Origin: Rhizomicrobium palustre
Lineage (GTDB): Bacteria; Pseudomonadota; Alphaproteobacteria; Micropepsales; Micropepsaceae
Assembly (NCBI RefSeq): GCF_011761565.1
Contig: NZ_JAASRM010000001.1
Span: 186,139 to 250,138 of the forward strand
Direction: 5' to 3'
Length of the DNA: 64,000 bases
Shown here: piece by piece, positions 34,301-42,852 of the stretch
Numbering within the stretch: position 1 is the stretch's first letter
How the letters are laid out: each line of letters begins with the position of its first letter
Position numbers and translations under genes: made by a program
Notes under the pieces: generated by a model
The model's database searches: none
Seen by the model: the letters and a program-made list of their open reading frames with translations, nothing else
Told to the model about the DNA's origin: nothing

Positions 34301-35401
34301 ATGATGAAGACATGGAGAGTGGTGGCGGCGAGCGCTGCCGGATTCGTCGTCCTTGCGAGTGTGTTCGGATATCTCTTCATGACGCGGCCCAAGCCCGAAT
34401 TGCGGGTTGCGACCTGGCCGGGCAGCTATGGTCATGCGCAGGCGAGCGCGCAGCTCGTCCCCTTCGGCAATGCCAGCGGCACCAATGTGCTGCTCGCCAT
34501 CTATGACGGCGGCACCAGCGATCTCGCCCGCCAAGTCGCCTCCAAACAGTACAAATGGGATGTTATTGATTTCGAATATCCCGACGTGGTTTCGGCCTGC
34601 GCGCAAGGCCTGCTCGAGCCCATTAATGCGGACGATCTGCCCGCGGGCGCCAATGGCCGCCCGGCCCGGCTCGATTTCGTGCCCGGCGCCATCGGGCCAT
34701 GCTGGGTGGCGAGCGTGGTCTATTCCCAGGTGATCGCCTATACGCCCACCGTGGCCCAGCCTCAGAAAGCCGCGGATTTCTTTGACGTAGCGCATTTTCC
34801 CGGCAAGCGCGCCCTTTCGGCGACGAGCGGCAAATACGCACTCGAGCTTGCGCTGCTCGCCGATGGCGTCGCACCCAAGGATGTCTACCCCACGCTGGCG
34901 ACGCCAAGCGGCTTAAAGCGCGCCATTGCCAAGCTGCAGAGCCTGAAAGGTGATCTTGTCTGGTACAAAGGCGCAGCGGATGCCGCCGCGATGCTCTCGG
35001 ACGGGCGCGCAGCCATGGCGCTGATGCCCAACTGGGCGGTGTTCGACGCCGACAATTCCCCCGACGCGCATGGCAAGCTCGCCATTCTCTGGGATCGACA
35101 GCTCTATGAAATGGAAGCTTTCGGCATTCCGAAGGGGAGCCCCAAGACGAAGGCGGCGAATGACTTCCTACGCTTTGCTACGCGCTCGGAAAATCTCGGC
35201 CGCATGGCGAGCTGGATTCCCTATGGCCCCGCTCGCCGCAGCGGATTGGCCTTTGTGGTGACCAATCCGGACCTCAAAATCGCGATGCAGCCCTACCTGC
35301 CGACCGCGCACATGGACACCGCCTTCGCCGTCGATGCGGGGTGGTGGCGGAGCCATGGCAGCGAGGTCGCTGCTGCCTGGCAGGGTTTCGCCGCGCCGTA
35401 G
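34301..35401 (+). CDS. Orphan extracellular solute-binding protein
   Basis: A 366-residue protein with an N-terminal hydrophobic anchor or signal (VVAASAAGFVVLASVFGYLF) and no clear cleavage site. It has the family 1/PotD-like binding fold: ELRVATWPGSYGHAQASAQL, then VIDFEYPDVVSACAQGLLEP, PGAIGPCWVASVVYSQVIAY and EAFGIPKGSPKTKAANDFLRF. This resembles binding proteins for polyamines and similar small cations. No ABC permease or ATPase gene is near. It is tightly linked to the AsmA gene (4-base gap), so it may act at the membrane rather than in a classic importer. Confidence 0.85.
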   Translation: MMKTWRVVAASAAGFVVLASVFGYLFMTRPKPELRVATWPGSYGHAQASAQLVPFGNASGTNVLLAIYDGGTSDLARQVASKQYKWDVIDFEYPDVVSACAQGLLEPINADDLPAGANGRPARLDFVPGAIGPCWVASVVYSQVIAYTPTVAQPQKAADFFDVAHFPGKRALSATSGKYALELALLADGVAPKDVYPTLATPSGLKRAIAKLQSLKGDLVWYKGAADAAAMLSDGRAAMALMPNWAVFDADNSPDAHGKLAILWDRQLYEMEAFGIPKGSPKTKAANDFLRFATRSENLGRMASWIPYGPARRSGLAFVVTNPDLKIAMQPYLPTAHMDTAFAVDAGWWRSHGSEVAAAWQGFAAP

Positions 35402-35404
35402 CGC

Positions 35405-36034
35405 TTATTTCACTCGGCGGACTTTGAAGAGCGTCATCTCACGGCCCTCAAACACAAGGTTGTAGCTGCCCAAAAGCCCATGCGAAATCACCACCGTGTC
35501 GCCCTGTTTGCTGAAACGGGCGCGGCCGGTGTCGGATTCAATCTGGCGCCAGACCTGGCCGTTATCGAGGGTAACGGTGAACTTGCCGGTCTTGCCTAAA
35601 TCGACCGCCGTGACTTTGCCACGCACCTCCTGAACTTCCTGCGGTTCCTTGGCGGCCTCTTCGCGGGTCTGAGTCTTGCGGATGGTTTCGGCACCGAATT
35701 CATCCACCTTGCTGGGACTACGCGAAACCGGCGCGGCAGACGGGACTGCGACGGGCGCAGGCACCACGGACGGAGCGGCGGCAGGAGCAGCGGCCACTGG
35801 CGCAGCGCCCTGGTTTGGCAGGGTCACGAAGGGCTGAGCCTCGGGCGGCTTCGGGGCCGCCACGGGAGCGACGGGTTGTGTGCGCGCGGCACGGGCGGCC
35901 AAACCGTCGAAACAAGCCAGACGGGCACGATCATCACTCACCCCGGCGCAGATATTCACATTGGCCGGCAAATCTTCCGCAGCAGCGGAGACAGCGCAAA
36001 ACCCTAAAGTCGCGATCGCGAGAATATTCTTCAT
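35405..36034 (-). CDS. Exported hypothetical protein with Pro/Ala-rich linker
   Basis: A 209-residue protein. It has a signal peptide (MKNILAIATLGFCAVSAAA), a small Cys-containing N-terminal motif (NICAGVSDDRARLACFDGLA, seen in several exported proteobacterial proteins), and a disordered Pro/Ala/Val linker (about 55-105). The C-terminal part is a beta-rich domain (GKVTAVDLGKTGKFTVTLDN, RARFSKQGDTVVISHGLLG, GREMTLFKVRRVK) similar to an OB/SH3-like barrel. Function is unknown. It converges on the solute-binding protein gene with a 3-base gap. Confidence 0.75.
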   Translation of the reverse strand: MKNILAIATLGFCAVSAAAEDLPANVNICAGVSDDRARLACFDGLAARAARTQPVAPVAAPKPPEAQPFVTLPNQGAAPVAAAPAAAPSVVPAPVAVPSAAPVSRSPSKVDEFGAETIRKTQTREEAAKEPQEVQEVRGKVTAVDLGKTGKFTVTLDNGQVWRQIESDTGRARFSKQGDTVVISHGLLGSYNLVFEGREMTLFKVRRVK

Positions 36035-36354
36035 GGGAAGTAGTTTACCCCTCATTCACTAGCCGAGCTCGGCTCCGGCGATGTTCCATAGCATGCGCTA
36101 GTCCGAAAGTGTGCCAAGCCAGCCCCTAAGTCCACTATTTCGGCCAAAAACCTGAGCCCCCACCACGCCGCCAAAATCAATTTATAAGCGTACGAGCGTT
36201 GCGCACAAATCAAAATGCCCCGCCCGGACCACACGTGAAAGTAGCCTGTGCGGCTTTTTCCGCCTCAAGCCCAAGAAAAGATACGAATGCCCTTCCGCCA
36301 CGCATGAAATAAAGCTGAAATCATGGGCAGTGCGTTGCGAGTGGGGAGATCATC
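36035..36354. other. Intergenic region between divergent genes
   Basis: About 320 bp with promoters for the two flanking genes expected. It is AT-richer around 36170-36340. I see no clear operator, RNA or repeat, apart from a short GCCGAGCTCGGC palindrome near 36062-36073. Confidence 0.4.
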
Positions 36355-37428
36355 ATGGGCAGGCAGTCAAACGGGAATGGCAATGGCGGCCCCGCGCCGT
36401 TCGACGGCAGCCAACGCCCCCTGGCGCGCAGCCCGCTCGACGACCCTCGCCTGCTTAGCGGGCCCTTCTGGGGGGAGCTTCGGGTCTTTCTCGCCGTCGC
36501 CAAGGCCAAGTCCTTTAATCGCGCGGCGCGCCAGCTTGGCATGTCGCAGCCAACGGTGAGTCGGCAGGTCCGTCGCTTGCAGGATGTGATTGGCTCACAG
36601 CTTGTCGTCTCCTCGGCTAACGACATCACCCTGACCGATAAGGGGCTGGAGCTAGCCCAGGCGCTGATTTCGCTCGACGAAAAGCTGTTCGAAATCGCCC
36701 ATGAACTCAAAGCCGAAAGCCGCGACGCCGAAGGGCTGGTGCGCGTCTCCGTTACGGAGGCGCTGGCGGGGCTGTTCCTCGCCCCTAACCTCGCCGCCTT
36801 CAGCGAGCGCTATCCCAAAATCCAGCTTCACATCCGCAACCCGGCCAACCTCGCCGCCTTCCGCGACAACCAGACCGACATCATGATCAGTTTTCAGCCG
36901 GGCACCGGCAGTGTGGTGTCGCAACGCTGCGGCGTGGTCCACCTTATCCCCCAGGCAAGTCGCGATTATGTGCAGCGCTTCGGCATGCCGACGCGCTCCA
37001 ACCTGGAATCTCATTTCTTTCTCGATACAGAGTATTACTCGGCCAAGACCGGGGTCTGGGATGGCTGGCAGAAGGCGGTCGCGCGCGGCGAGGTCTCGCA
37101 TTACTGCGACAACTCCTTCGCCTACGCGCTGATGGCCAAGTCCGGCCTCGGCATCGCGCTTTTGGGCTCCTACACCCTCGCCGATCCGATCTCGATACCG
37201 CTCGACATCGACGTGCATGTGCCGCTGCCGATTTTCGTTCTTGCCATGGGTGAGCGGCTGCAAGCCAAGCCCATCAAGCTGGTGTTCGATTGGCTCTGCG
37301 AAATCTTCGCGCCCACGACGCCCTGGTTCTCGCCTCAGCTCAACCTCACCAATATCCCCCGCGCGATCGGGGCGACGCTGGACCGCGCCGCCGTCATCCC
37401 ACCCTCAGGCGATCCATCCGAAGACTGA
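36355..37428 (+). CDS. LysR family transcriptional regulator
   Basis: A 357-residue regulator. It has an unusual Gly/Asn/Pro-rich N-terminal extension of about 38 residues, then the LysR helix-turn-helix (ELRVFLAVAKAKSFNRAARQ, GMSQPTVSRQVRRLQDVIGS) and a periplasmic-binding-like effector domain (VRVSVTEALAGLFLAPNLAAF, LPIFVLAMGERLQAKPIKLV). The ATG follows GGGGAG. No divergent target gene lies beside it in the usual LysR arrangement, since the upstream gene encodes an exported hypothetical protein. Effector and targets are unknown. Confidence 0.9.
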   Translation: MGRQSNGNGNGGPAPFDGSQRPLARSPLDDPRLLSGPFWGELRVFLAVAKAKSFNRAARQLGMSQPTVSRQVRRLQDVIGSQLVVSSANDITLTDKGLELAQALISLDEKLFEIAHELKAESRDAEGLVRVSVTEALAGLFLAPNLAAFSERYPKIQLHIRNPANLAAFRDNQTDIMISFQPGTGSVVSQRCGVVHLIPQASRDYVQRFGMPTRSNLESHFFLDTEYYSAKTGVWDGWQKAVARGEVSHYCDNSFAYALMAKSGLGIALLGSYTLADPISIPLDIDVHVPLPIFVLAMGERLQAKPIKLVFDWLCEIFAPTTPWFSPQLNLTNIPRAIGATLDRAAVIPPSGDPSED

Positions 37429-37433
37429 CCCCT

Positions 37434-37982
37434 CTATTGTTCGTGCTTGGCAGGGATTTCCCACTTGCCTTCGGTGCGGAAGAGCACCGCAACATCGCTG
37501 GCAAGCGAAATCGCATCGCTCGGCGGGACAAGATCGCGGATGAGCTCAACATGGGGCTCTCCGTGATAAATCGCAGGCGCCTTGCCCTCGACCTCGCGAA
37601 AGCCGAGCACGGCGCGCCAGAGCCGTGCATATTCCGGCGAGGCATGGGTGATGACCTTGGTGTAGCCCTTGCGCGCGATGTGGTCGAAAATGAACTCGGC
37701 GCACATTTTCAGATAGCGCGGATGACGATGTGATTTGCGGAAGGCCGACCGCTCGATCTTGGCGAAATCCGAGAACCAGCGCACCCTTAGCGCTCCTACG
37801 GGCTCGTCATTCAAATAGGCCACCGCGTGAGTCGCCTGCAGATCATTGCCATCAAAGGCATGATCGACCGGCAGCCCCGTCTCTTCCATGAAACAGATCG
37901 CTCGCACTGAATAGGCGTGCTGCAACTGCTCCATGGTCGTGACGATCTCCGCCCGAAAAGAGTTGTGCCCCTCACCCGCCAT
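37434..37982 (-). CDS. GNAT-fold acyltransferase
   Basis: A 182-residue protein of the GNAT/acyl-homoserine-lactone-synthase-like superfamily: YSVRAICFMEETGLPVDHAFDG, HAVAYLNDEPVGALRVRWFSD, AKIERSAFRKSHR and the C-terminal strand-helix GYTKVITHASPEYARLWRAVLGF. The acyl-CoA pyrophosphate loop is not well conserved, so the donor is uncertain. ATG at 37982 follows GGGAGG. It converges on the LysR gene with a 5-base gap and diverges from a small gene at 38093. Confidence 0.8.
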   Translation of the reverse strand: MAGEGHNSFRAEIVTTMEQLQHAYSVRAICFMEETGLPVDHAFDGNDLQATHAVAYLNDEPVGALRVRWFSDFAKIERSAFRKSHRHPRYLKMCAEFIFDHIARKGYTKVITHASPEYARLWRAVLGFREVEGKAPAIYHGEPHVELIRDLVPPSDAISLASDVAVLFRTEGKWEIPAKHEQ

Positions 37983-38092
37983 TAACGCCTCCCGTTTACA
38001 TTCCCAACGCACGACGGGTAGAATTGCGCGGCTAAGCGGTTTTGCGGAGCCGGGGTAATTTTGAGCATCTCTTCAAATAAGCTGTGCATCGA

Positions 38093-38314
38093 ATGAACAC
38101 AAAACCGGAAATCGCTGGTGTGAGCCTTGCGCAACTGGTGGCCGCTTGGTCGGCCGAGGCGGTGGCTGCTTTCGGGCAGGATTGGCCAAAAATCACGGCG
38201 CATATCAGTGCCCGCTTCGAGGCCTTGCCGATGGAGTTGCGCTTGCGGCTGCAGGCCGAAGCGGCCCACACTATTGCTGCCGACAGGTTGGGTGCCGCCG
38301 CGCTTCGCCATTGA
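38093..38314 (+). CDS. Small hypothetical protein
   Basis: A 73-residue, mostly helical protein (VSLAQLVAAWSAEAVAAFGQ, ALPMELRLRLQAEAAHTIAA) without membrane segments. Its Ala-rich composition could also arise by chance in GC-rich DNA, and there is no clear ribosome site. Start could also be GTG at 38084. Confidence 0.4.
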   Translation: MNTKPEIAGVSLAQLVAAWSAEAVAAFGQDWPKITAHISARFEALPMELRLRLQAEAAHTIAADRLGAAALRH

Positions 38315-38393
38315 TTTTCGCGACGAAAACAGCGATTTCCCTTTTGCTTGCAGTTTTGGGCGCCATGGTCTGTTCTAGGCGCCGCCGGTACGC

Positions 38394-38470
38394 GACCCCG
38401 TAGCTCAGGTGGATAGAGCATCAGTTTCCTAAACTGAGGGCCACAGGTTCGAATCCTGTCGGGGTCGCCA
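38394..38470 (+). tRNA. tRNA-Arg (CCT)
   Basis: A 77-nt tRNA. The acceptor GACCCCG pairs with CGGGGTC, then G73 and an encoded CCA. The D-arm is GCTCAGGTGGATAGAGC, the anticodon loop TTCCTAA gives CCT reading AGG, and the T-arm is CAGGTTCGAATCCTG. Confidence 0.97.
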
Positions 38471-38510
38471 GCCGGATATCTCTCCGGCCCCCTCCTGAGA
38501 ATCTGGAACC

Positions 38511-39158
38511 ATGTGCGGGAAGTTCACCCAGATGCTCCGCTGGAGCGAGCTTTGCGAGTTTGCCGATTTGCAGGAGAGTATGGGGGGGGGCCCGGAAGAG
38601 ACCGCCACTCCAATACGCCTGGTAAGCGTGATCGCCATCGGTGCGGATGGCAAACGCAAGGCGGTGCGCATGCGCTGGGGCCTTGTGCCGCCGGGCGCAA
38701 AAGACCCCACCGCCGTCAAACCACATATTCACGCGCGCGCGGAAACCATCGACACCAAGCCCACTTTTCGCGAGGCCTTCGCCAAACGGCGCGGGCTGGT
38801 GGTGGTGAATAGCTTCAATGAAGGGCTCGAAATCACCCCCACCAAGACCGAGCAATATGTGCTGACACCAAAGGATGGCGCACCCATCGCCATCGCGGTG
38901 GTGTGGGAGCACTGGCGGGAGCCCCTAGGCGGCTCGCTCCTCTCTTTCGCGATGGTGACGGTGCCGCCGAATGCGCTGATCGCGACGATCACCGACCGCA
39001 TGCCTGCGCTGATCGAGCCGAAGGACTGGCCGCTCTGGCTTGGCGAAACCAAAGCCGATCTCGCCGACGCCAAAGCGCTGCTGAAATCCTCGGCGCGGGA
39101 TCTCGACATGCAACGCGCCAAGAAGCCGCCAAGCCGGACCCAGCCGGATTTGTTTTAG
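38511..39158 (+). CDS. SRAP (YedK/HMCES) family protein with altered active site
   Basis: A 215-residue protein of the SOS-response-associated peptidase family, whose members form a covalent crosslink with abasic sites in single-stranded DNA through Cys2. The MCGKFTQ start with Cys2 and RMRWGLVPPGAKD are conserved, and a Glu is kept in FNEGLE. The usual NARxET is HARAET (His74 in place of Asn), and the catalytic HDRMP is TDRMP (Thr161 in place of His). Normal length. It begins 40 bases after tRNA-Arg. The changes may weaken crosslink reversal while keeping DNA binding. Confidence 0.9.
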   Translation: MCGKFTQMLRWSELCEFADLQESMGGGPEETATPIRLVSVIAIGADGKRKAVRMRWGLVPPGAKDPTAVKPHIHARAETIDTKPTFREAFAKRRGLVVVNSFNEGLEITPTKTEQYVLTPKDGAPIAIAVVWEHWREPLGGSLLSFAMVTVPPNALIATITDRMPALIEPKDWPLWLGETKADLADAKALLKSSARDLDMQRAKKPPSRTQPDLF

Positions 39159-39487
39159 TCCTGCCCTGCTTTTGCACTGAGGCGGGGCTTACGCCCGGCT
39201 GCCTTTTTCTTCTTGGCGGCGGCGGCAACCAAAAGCTCCAGCTCATCATCGCCGAGCCCGAATACCCGCGCCAAAAGATCAAGACGTGCGATGGCGAGCA
39301 TCTCGGCAGTCTCAGGATAGCCCGCCGTCTGGACCTTCTCGATACACGAGGTCAGAAGCGCGACTAGATCCTCGCCCGATCGCCGGCTTGGGCGCACATC
39401 CGGACGGACCGCAGACGGCCTCGCCGGCCGAACCCTGGCTTTTGCCCTCGCGGGCACGATTCGCGAATACGACTTCACCCCAGCCAC
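39155..39487 (-). CDS. Hypothetical basic protein
   Basis: A 110-residue protein. Its basic, disordered N-terminal 40 residues (RAKARVRPARPSAVRPDVRP) lead to a helical part (GEDLVALLTSCIEKVQTAGY, TAEMLAIARLDLLARVFGLG) and a Lys/Ala-rich tail. The helical segment is reminiscent of small alphaproteobacterial proteins that accompany DNA-binding regulators, but I cannot name a family. A GTG start with no clear ribosome site makes the exact N-terminus doubtful. It overlaps the SRAP stop by 4 bases. Confidence 0.5.
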   Translation of the reverse strand: MAGVKSYSRIVPARAKARVRPARPSAVRPDVRPSRRSGEDLVALLTSCIEKVQTAGYPETAEMLAIARLDLLARVFGLGDDELELLVAAAAKKKKAAGRKPRLSAKAGQD

Positions 39488-39546
39488 CCCTGGAAACCTT
39501 AGCCGATCATCCCAGCGCGCGGGAGCACGGCATATGTGATCAAAGG

Positions 39547-39972
39547 TTACTCGGATTCAGCGAGCGTGCGAATATAGGTCAAGGCGCTCTTACGTTTCTG
39601 CGGGTCCTTGATTTTCATGAAGGTCGTCAAGAGCTGACGCCCCATCAGAACAGCTTCACCATCGCTATGACCTTCAGGGTCATGTCCAGTTTCGAAGAAA
39701 CTCGAAACCGGAATGTTGAGAATCTCTGCGATCTCCATGAGGCGACCAGCGCCCACACGATTTACACCTGTCTCATACTTCTGGACCTGCTGGTAGGCGA
39801 TGCCGAGACGGTCCGCCAAACCTTGCAAGGTCATCTTCGCGCTCTTGCGGTGCTGGCGGATGGACTGGCCGACTTCGGCATCAAGGACACGAGAACGCTT
39901 TCTTCTATCGGTAGAGGATCCCGAACCCTGAGCGGACTTCATTGTGTTCTCATTCTTCTGTGTGCTGTTCAT
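39547..39972 (-). CDS. XRE-family helix-turn-helix regulator
   Basis: A 141-residue regulator. The HTH is VGQSIRQHRKSAKMTLQGLA then LGIAYQQVQKYETGVNRVGA, followed by a C-terminal helix pair (GRQLLTTFMKIKDPQKRKSA). The N-terminal 30 residues are polar and Lys/Ser-rich. Two starts are possible (39972 or 39942). This type is frequent in alphaproteobacteria, often several per genome. A dyad ATGTA-n7-TACAT about 180 bases upstream (40149) could be its operator. Confidence 0.85.
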   Translation of the reverse strand: MNSTQKNENTMKSAQGSGSSTDRRKRSRVLDAEVGQSIRQHRKSAKMTLQGLADRLGIAYQQVQKYETGVNRVGAGRLMEIAEILNIPVSSFFETGHDPEGHSDGEAVLMGRQLLTTFMKIKDPQKRKSALTYIRTLAESE

Positions 39973-40355
39973 TCTTCTTCTCGGACAGGATAGGCCTTGG
40001 TGTTCAGGCGGTAATGAAAACCCAGAAACGGACACCACCCTTTACGAGACGCGAGGCAGCAAATCGGTTTCGCATCTCATTCAAGAGAAAGCCAAGAACC
40101 GCAACAAGCTGCAAGAGTCGTGATGACATTTTCCCTTATACGGTGTAGATGTATTTCACTTACATGTTTTCCGGGACTTTGAAGCCTTTGAAGCGGACCC
40201 ACAAGAGTAGGACGCGAAAACCTCGATGAGGCAAGACTTCGGGTGGTCCGTCGCCCAAATTGTCGTGCGTCAGGACAATCTGAAGCACCACACTGGGTTA
40301 TGTCGGCTCAAGTGAAAGTGATCACTACGTCAAGCAAGCCCGCAGCTTGCTCCGT
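39973..40355. other. Intergenic region upstream of the XRE regulator
   Basis: About 380 bp with no supportable gene and lower GC than its surroundings. It holds a dyad ATGTA-TTTCACT-TACAT (40149-40165) and a doubled word TTTGAAGCC/TTTGAAGCG near 40179-40196. No terminator was found for the oxidoreductase operon that ends at 40356. Confidence 0.4.
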
Positions 40356-41396
40356 CTACGGAAAGCCTGGCGTGAGAAGGATTTCGCGTTTTTCGCGGGA
40401 CGCTTTTTCTGCCAAGGCTAGCAATTTCATAACCAGGAAGCCTTCGCGAGCAGGAACAGCGAGCGGTGCTATCCCCTTCAAACAATCGCGCAGGTTTTCG
40501 TAAAACGCCCTGTAGTCGCCCTTTTCCGCGATCACTGGAACTTCGCGGCCATCAGGCAGAACGAGATATCCCGGGTTCGGATCCACACCAAAACCCACAT
40601 CGCCGATGGAGCTCCCCCCCACAAGCATCGTCTGCTGCGGATCAAGCCCGCGCTTGATGTAGCTAGCCCTACTGCCATGGACGATCCAGCGCTGATCGCT
40701 GCGCGCGAGATAATTTCCAACCAGCATGACGCGTTGCTGACCATATTTGAGCACTACACGGAAGTAATCGGTCGTCGTTCCACCATCCCGCAGGATGCTG
40801 AGGTCCGCCGCGATGGCATCTGGTATACCAAACAGATTCAGAGCTTGGTCCAAGAGATGCGAACCAAGATCGTACCAAGCACCCGCAGACGGCCCGGGCG
40901 TTTCGCGCCAACGCGTTGAAACATTTGGGCGATAAAGATCGAAATGAGATTCGACATAGGTCAAATCGCCGAGCACGCCTTCACGCAGAAGACGTTTGAG
41001 GGTCAGGAAATCCCCGTCCCAACGGCGGTTATGAAAGACGGTTAGTATACGATCTTTCGTTTCAGCCTTCGCCAGTTCCATCAGCGCATGGGCGTCTTCC
41101 ACTGTCTCAGCGAAGGGCTTGTCGATCACGACATGCTTGCCCGCCTTCAGCGCGACCGTGGCCAAAGCGGCATGGCTAGCATTCGGCGTCGATATGACGA
41201 CAACATCGATTCCTGGATCAGCCCAAATAAGAGCAGGATCGTTATAGACGGGAAGCCCGGGATAGGCTTGTGCGATCTCCTCCTTACGGCTTGAGACAAT
41301 GGCCGCCAAGCGGAGCCCCTCCACCGCACTGACATAGGGGGCATGGAACACACGCCCGCCAAGCCCATAGCCGATCACCGCGACATTAAAAGGCAT
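40356..41396 (-). CDS. Gfo/Idh/MocA family oxidoreductase (second of tandem pair)
   Basis: A 346-residue NAD(P)-dependent sugar or inositol-type dehydrogenase. The Rossmann motif is VIGYGLGGRVFHAPYVS. The signature EKP-type loop is AGKHVVIDKPFAET, with the catalytic Lys. The C-terminal domain has YVESHFDLYRPNVSTRWRE and YDLGSHLLDQALNLFG, with a substrate His. It is about half identical by eye to the gene upstream, so a tandem duplicate. ATG at 41396 shares one base with the upstream stop. The substrate is unknown. Confidence 0.92.
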   Translation of the reverse strand: MPFNVAVIGYGLGGRVFHAPYVSAVEGLRLAAIVSSRKEEIAQAYPGLPVYNDPALIWADPGIDVVVISTPNASHAALATVALKAGKHVVIDKPFAETVEDAHALMELAKAETKDRILTVFHNRRWDGDFLTLKRLLREGVLGDLTYVESHFDLYRPNVSTRWRETPGPSAGAWYDLGSHLLDQALNLFGIPDAIAADLSILRDGGTTTDYFRVVLKYGQQRVMLVGNYLARSDQRWIVHGSRASYIKRGLDPQQTMLVGGSSIGDVGFGVDPNPGYLVLPDGREVPVIAEKGDYRAFYENLRDCLKGIAPLAVPAREGFLVMKLLALAEKASREKREILLTPGFP

Positions 41397-42382
41397 CACA
41401 GCGCGATCTCCCGCTTTTCGGCCGCGCTTCTCTCGCCCGCTTCCAGAAGGTCCATCACCGCGATGGCCTCATCCAGCGCCACGGGACTTTGTGTACCTCC
41501 CAGAATGGCGTCGCGCATGGCGATATAGAAGGCGCGCCCATCGGCGGTATCGTGCGGCGCCTCTTTCTCAAGGCCATCCGAGAACACCAGCCTGCCCGGC
41601 CAGCGGTCCGGGCCTTCGCGGGTATCGATGCCCTTCTTGAAGAAACTCGCCTTGGAACCATGCACAATGAAGCGGATTTCCTGTTCTGGGGCGAGGAAAC
41701 AGCTTGTCAGGATCACACGCAATTTCTCATAGCGAAGCAGAGCGTGAAAATAATCGGTGGCCCCTGAAGCCGAACGCTGCACAGCGAAGTCGGCATAGAT
41801 CGCTTGCGGCATGCCAAACAACTGCAGCACTTGATCAAGCAAATGCGGCGCCAAATCCCACCAGGTTCCCGCGCCGGGGCCTGGCCTCTCGCGCCAGGCA
41901 TCGGGCACGTTCGGCGCATAGCGATCAAAATGGCTTTCGAAGCTCACGATCTCGCCCAGCGTACCGTCTGCAATAAGACGCTTGAGAGTGAGAAAATCGC
42001 TGTAATAGCGAAAATTGTGAAAAACTGTGAGAAGCTTGCCCGCCTTCTCGGCCCGCTGTTTCAGCTCGCGCGCTTCCGCGCTGGTCACCGTAAAGGGCTT
42101 GTCGACCACGACATGTTTGCCCGCTTCGAGCGCGGCTGCGGCAAGTGGAAAATGTGCCGTGTTAGGCGTAGAGATCGCAACCAGTGAAATGGACGGATCA
42201 GCAAACACCTCTTCGGGATGAGCGATTGCCTTGGTACCGGGATGGGCTTTTTCGATTTCGTCTTTGCGCGAAGAGACAATCGCGGCGAGCTTAAGCCCTT
42301 CGGTGCGCGAAATCGGATCGGCGTGGAACACCCGCCCGCCAAAACCATAGCCGATCACAGCGGCATGCAAAGGCTCACTCAT
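41396..42382 (-). CDS. Gfo/Idh/MocA family oxidoreductase (first of tandem pair)
   Basis: A 328-residue paralogue of the next gene: AAVIGYGFGGRVFHADPISR, then AGKHVVVDKPFTVTSAEARE, FESHFDRYAPNVPDAWRE and WWDLAPHLLDQVLQLFG. All NAD-binding and catalytic Lys motifs are intact in both copies, so they may act on related substrates or as a heteromer. In YrbE/YvaA-like relatives the substrate is a sugar or inositol derivative. It overlaps the upstream membrane protein gene by 4 bases, giving a three-gene operon. Confidence 0.92.
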   Translation of the reverse strand: MSEPLHAAVIGYGFGGRVFHADPISRTEGLKLAAIVSSRKDEIEKAHPGTKAIAHPEEVFADPSISLVAISTPNTAHFPLAAAALEAGKHVVVDKPFTVTSAEARELKQRAEKAGKLLTVFHNFRYYSDFLTLKRLIADGTLGEIVSFESHFDRYAPNVPDAWRERPGPGAGTWWDLAPHLLDQVLQLFGMPQAIYADFAVQRSASGATDYFHALLRYEKLRVILTSCFLAPEQEIRFIVHGSKASFFKKGIDTREGPDRWPGRLVFSDGLEKEAPHDTADGRAFYIAMRDAILGGTQSPVALDEAIAVMDLLEAGERSAAEKREIAL

Positions 42383-42771
42383 CCAAAAAAGCTCCGCGAT
42401 GTTTTATTGAAGAGGAAGACATAATTCACGCTCAGCCAAAGCAGCGAAAGCAAAAAGCGCGTGAAGGCAGCTTGCACGAAAGCCCCCTCGTAGCCGGTCT
42501 GGACTGACCACAAGAGCACCGCCGTGCTTTGCACCACTACCAATCCAAGAAACAGGCTGAGAAGCGCCAGAAGCGCGGTGCGCCCGAGTTTATAGCCGAA
42601 CCATGCGGCGTGGGCGGCGAGGGAGATGCCAAAGCCGCAGATACCGCTGATGGCGGCCTGCCATGGCTCAAAGCCGCGCGTTTGCGCGATCAGGCTGGCT
42701 GCGATCAAAAAAACCGCGAGTAAGCCATTACCCAGACACAAGACCCAAACCGCAAGCGGTCGCTTCACCAT
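42379..42771 (-). CDS. Small four-helix membrane protein
   Basis: A 130-residue protein with four predicted membrane helices (about 7-27, 37-57, 65-85 and 98-118). The end, LLSLLWLSVNYVFLFNKTSRSFFG, resembles GtrA-like flippase partners, but the match is weak. It is the first gene of the operon with the two oxidoreductases and overlaps the second by 4 bases. A role in moving or presenting a sugar-lipid is possible but only a guess from context. Confidence 0.7.
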   Translation of the reverse strand: MVKRPLAVWVLCLGNGLLAVFLIAASLIAQTRGFEPWQAAISGICGFGISLAAHAAWFGYKLGRTALLALLSLFLGLVVVQSTAVLLWSVQTGYEGAFVQAAFTRFLLSLLWLSVNYVFLFNKTSRSFFG

Positions 42772-42852
42772 TTTCCCCTCCCCAACTGCACCCCATCATA
42801 AGTCAGGGCGCGTCCCTCGGGGAGGCTGCGACATTTGTGATTTTTATGGGAC

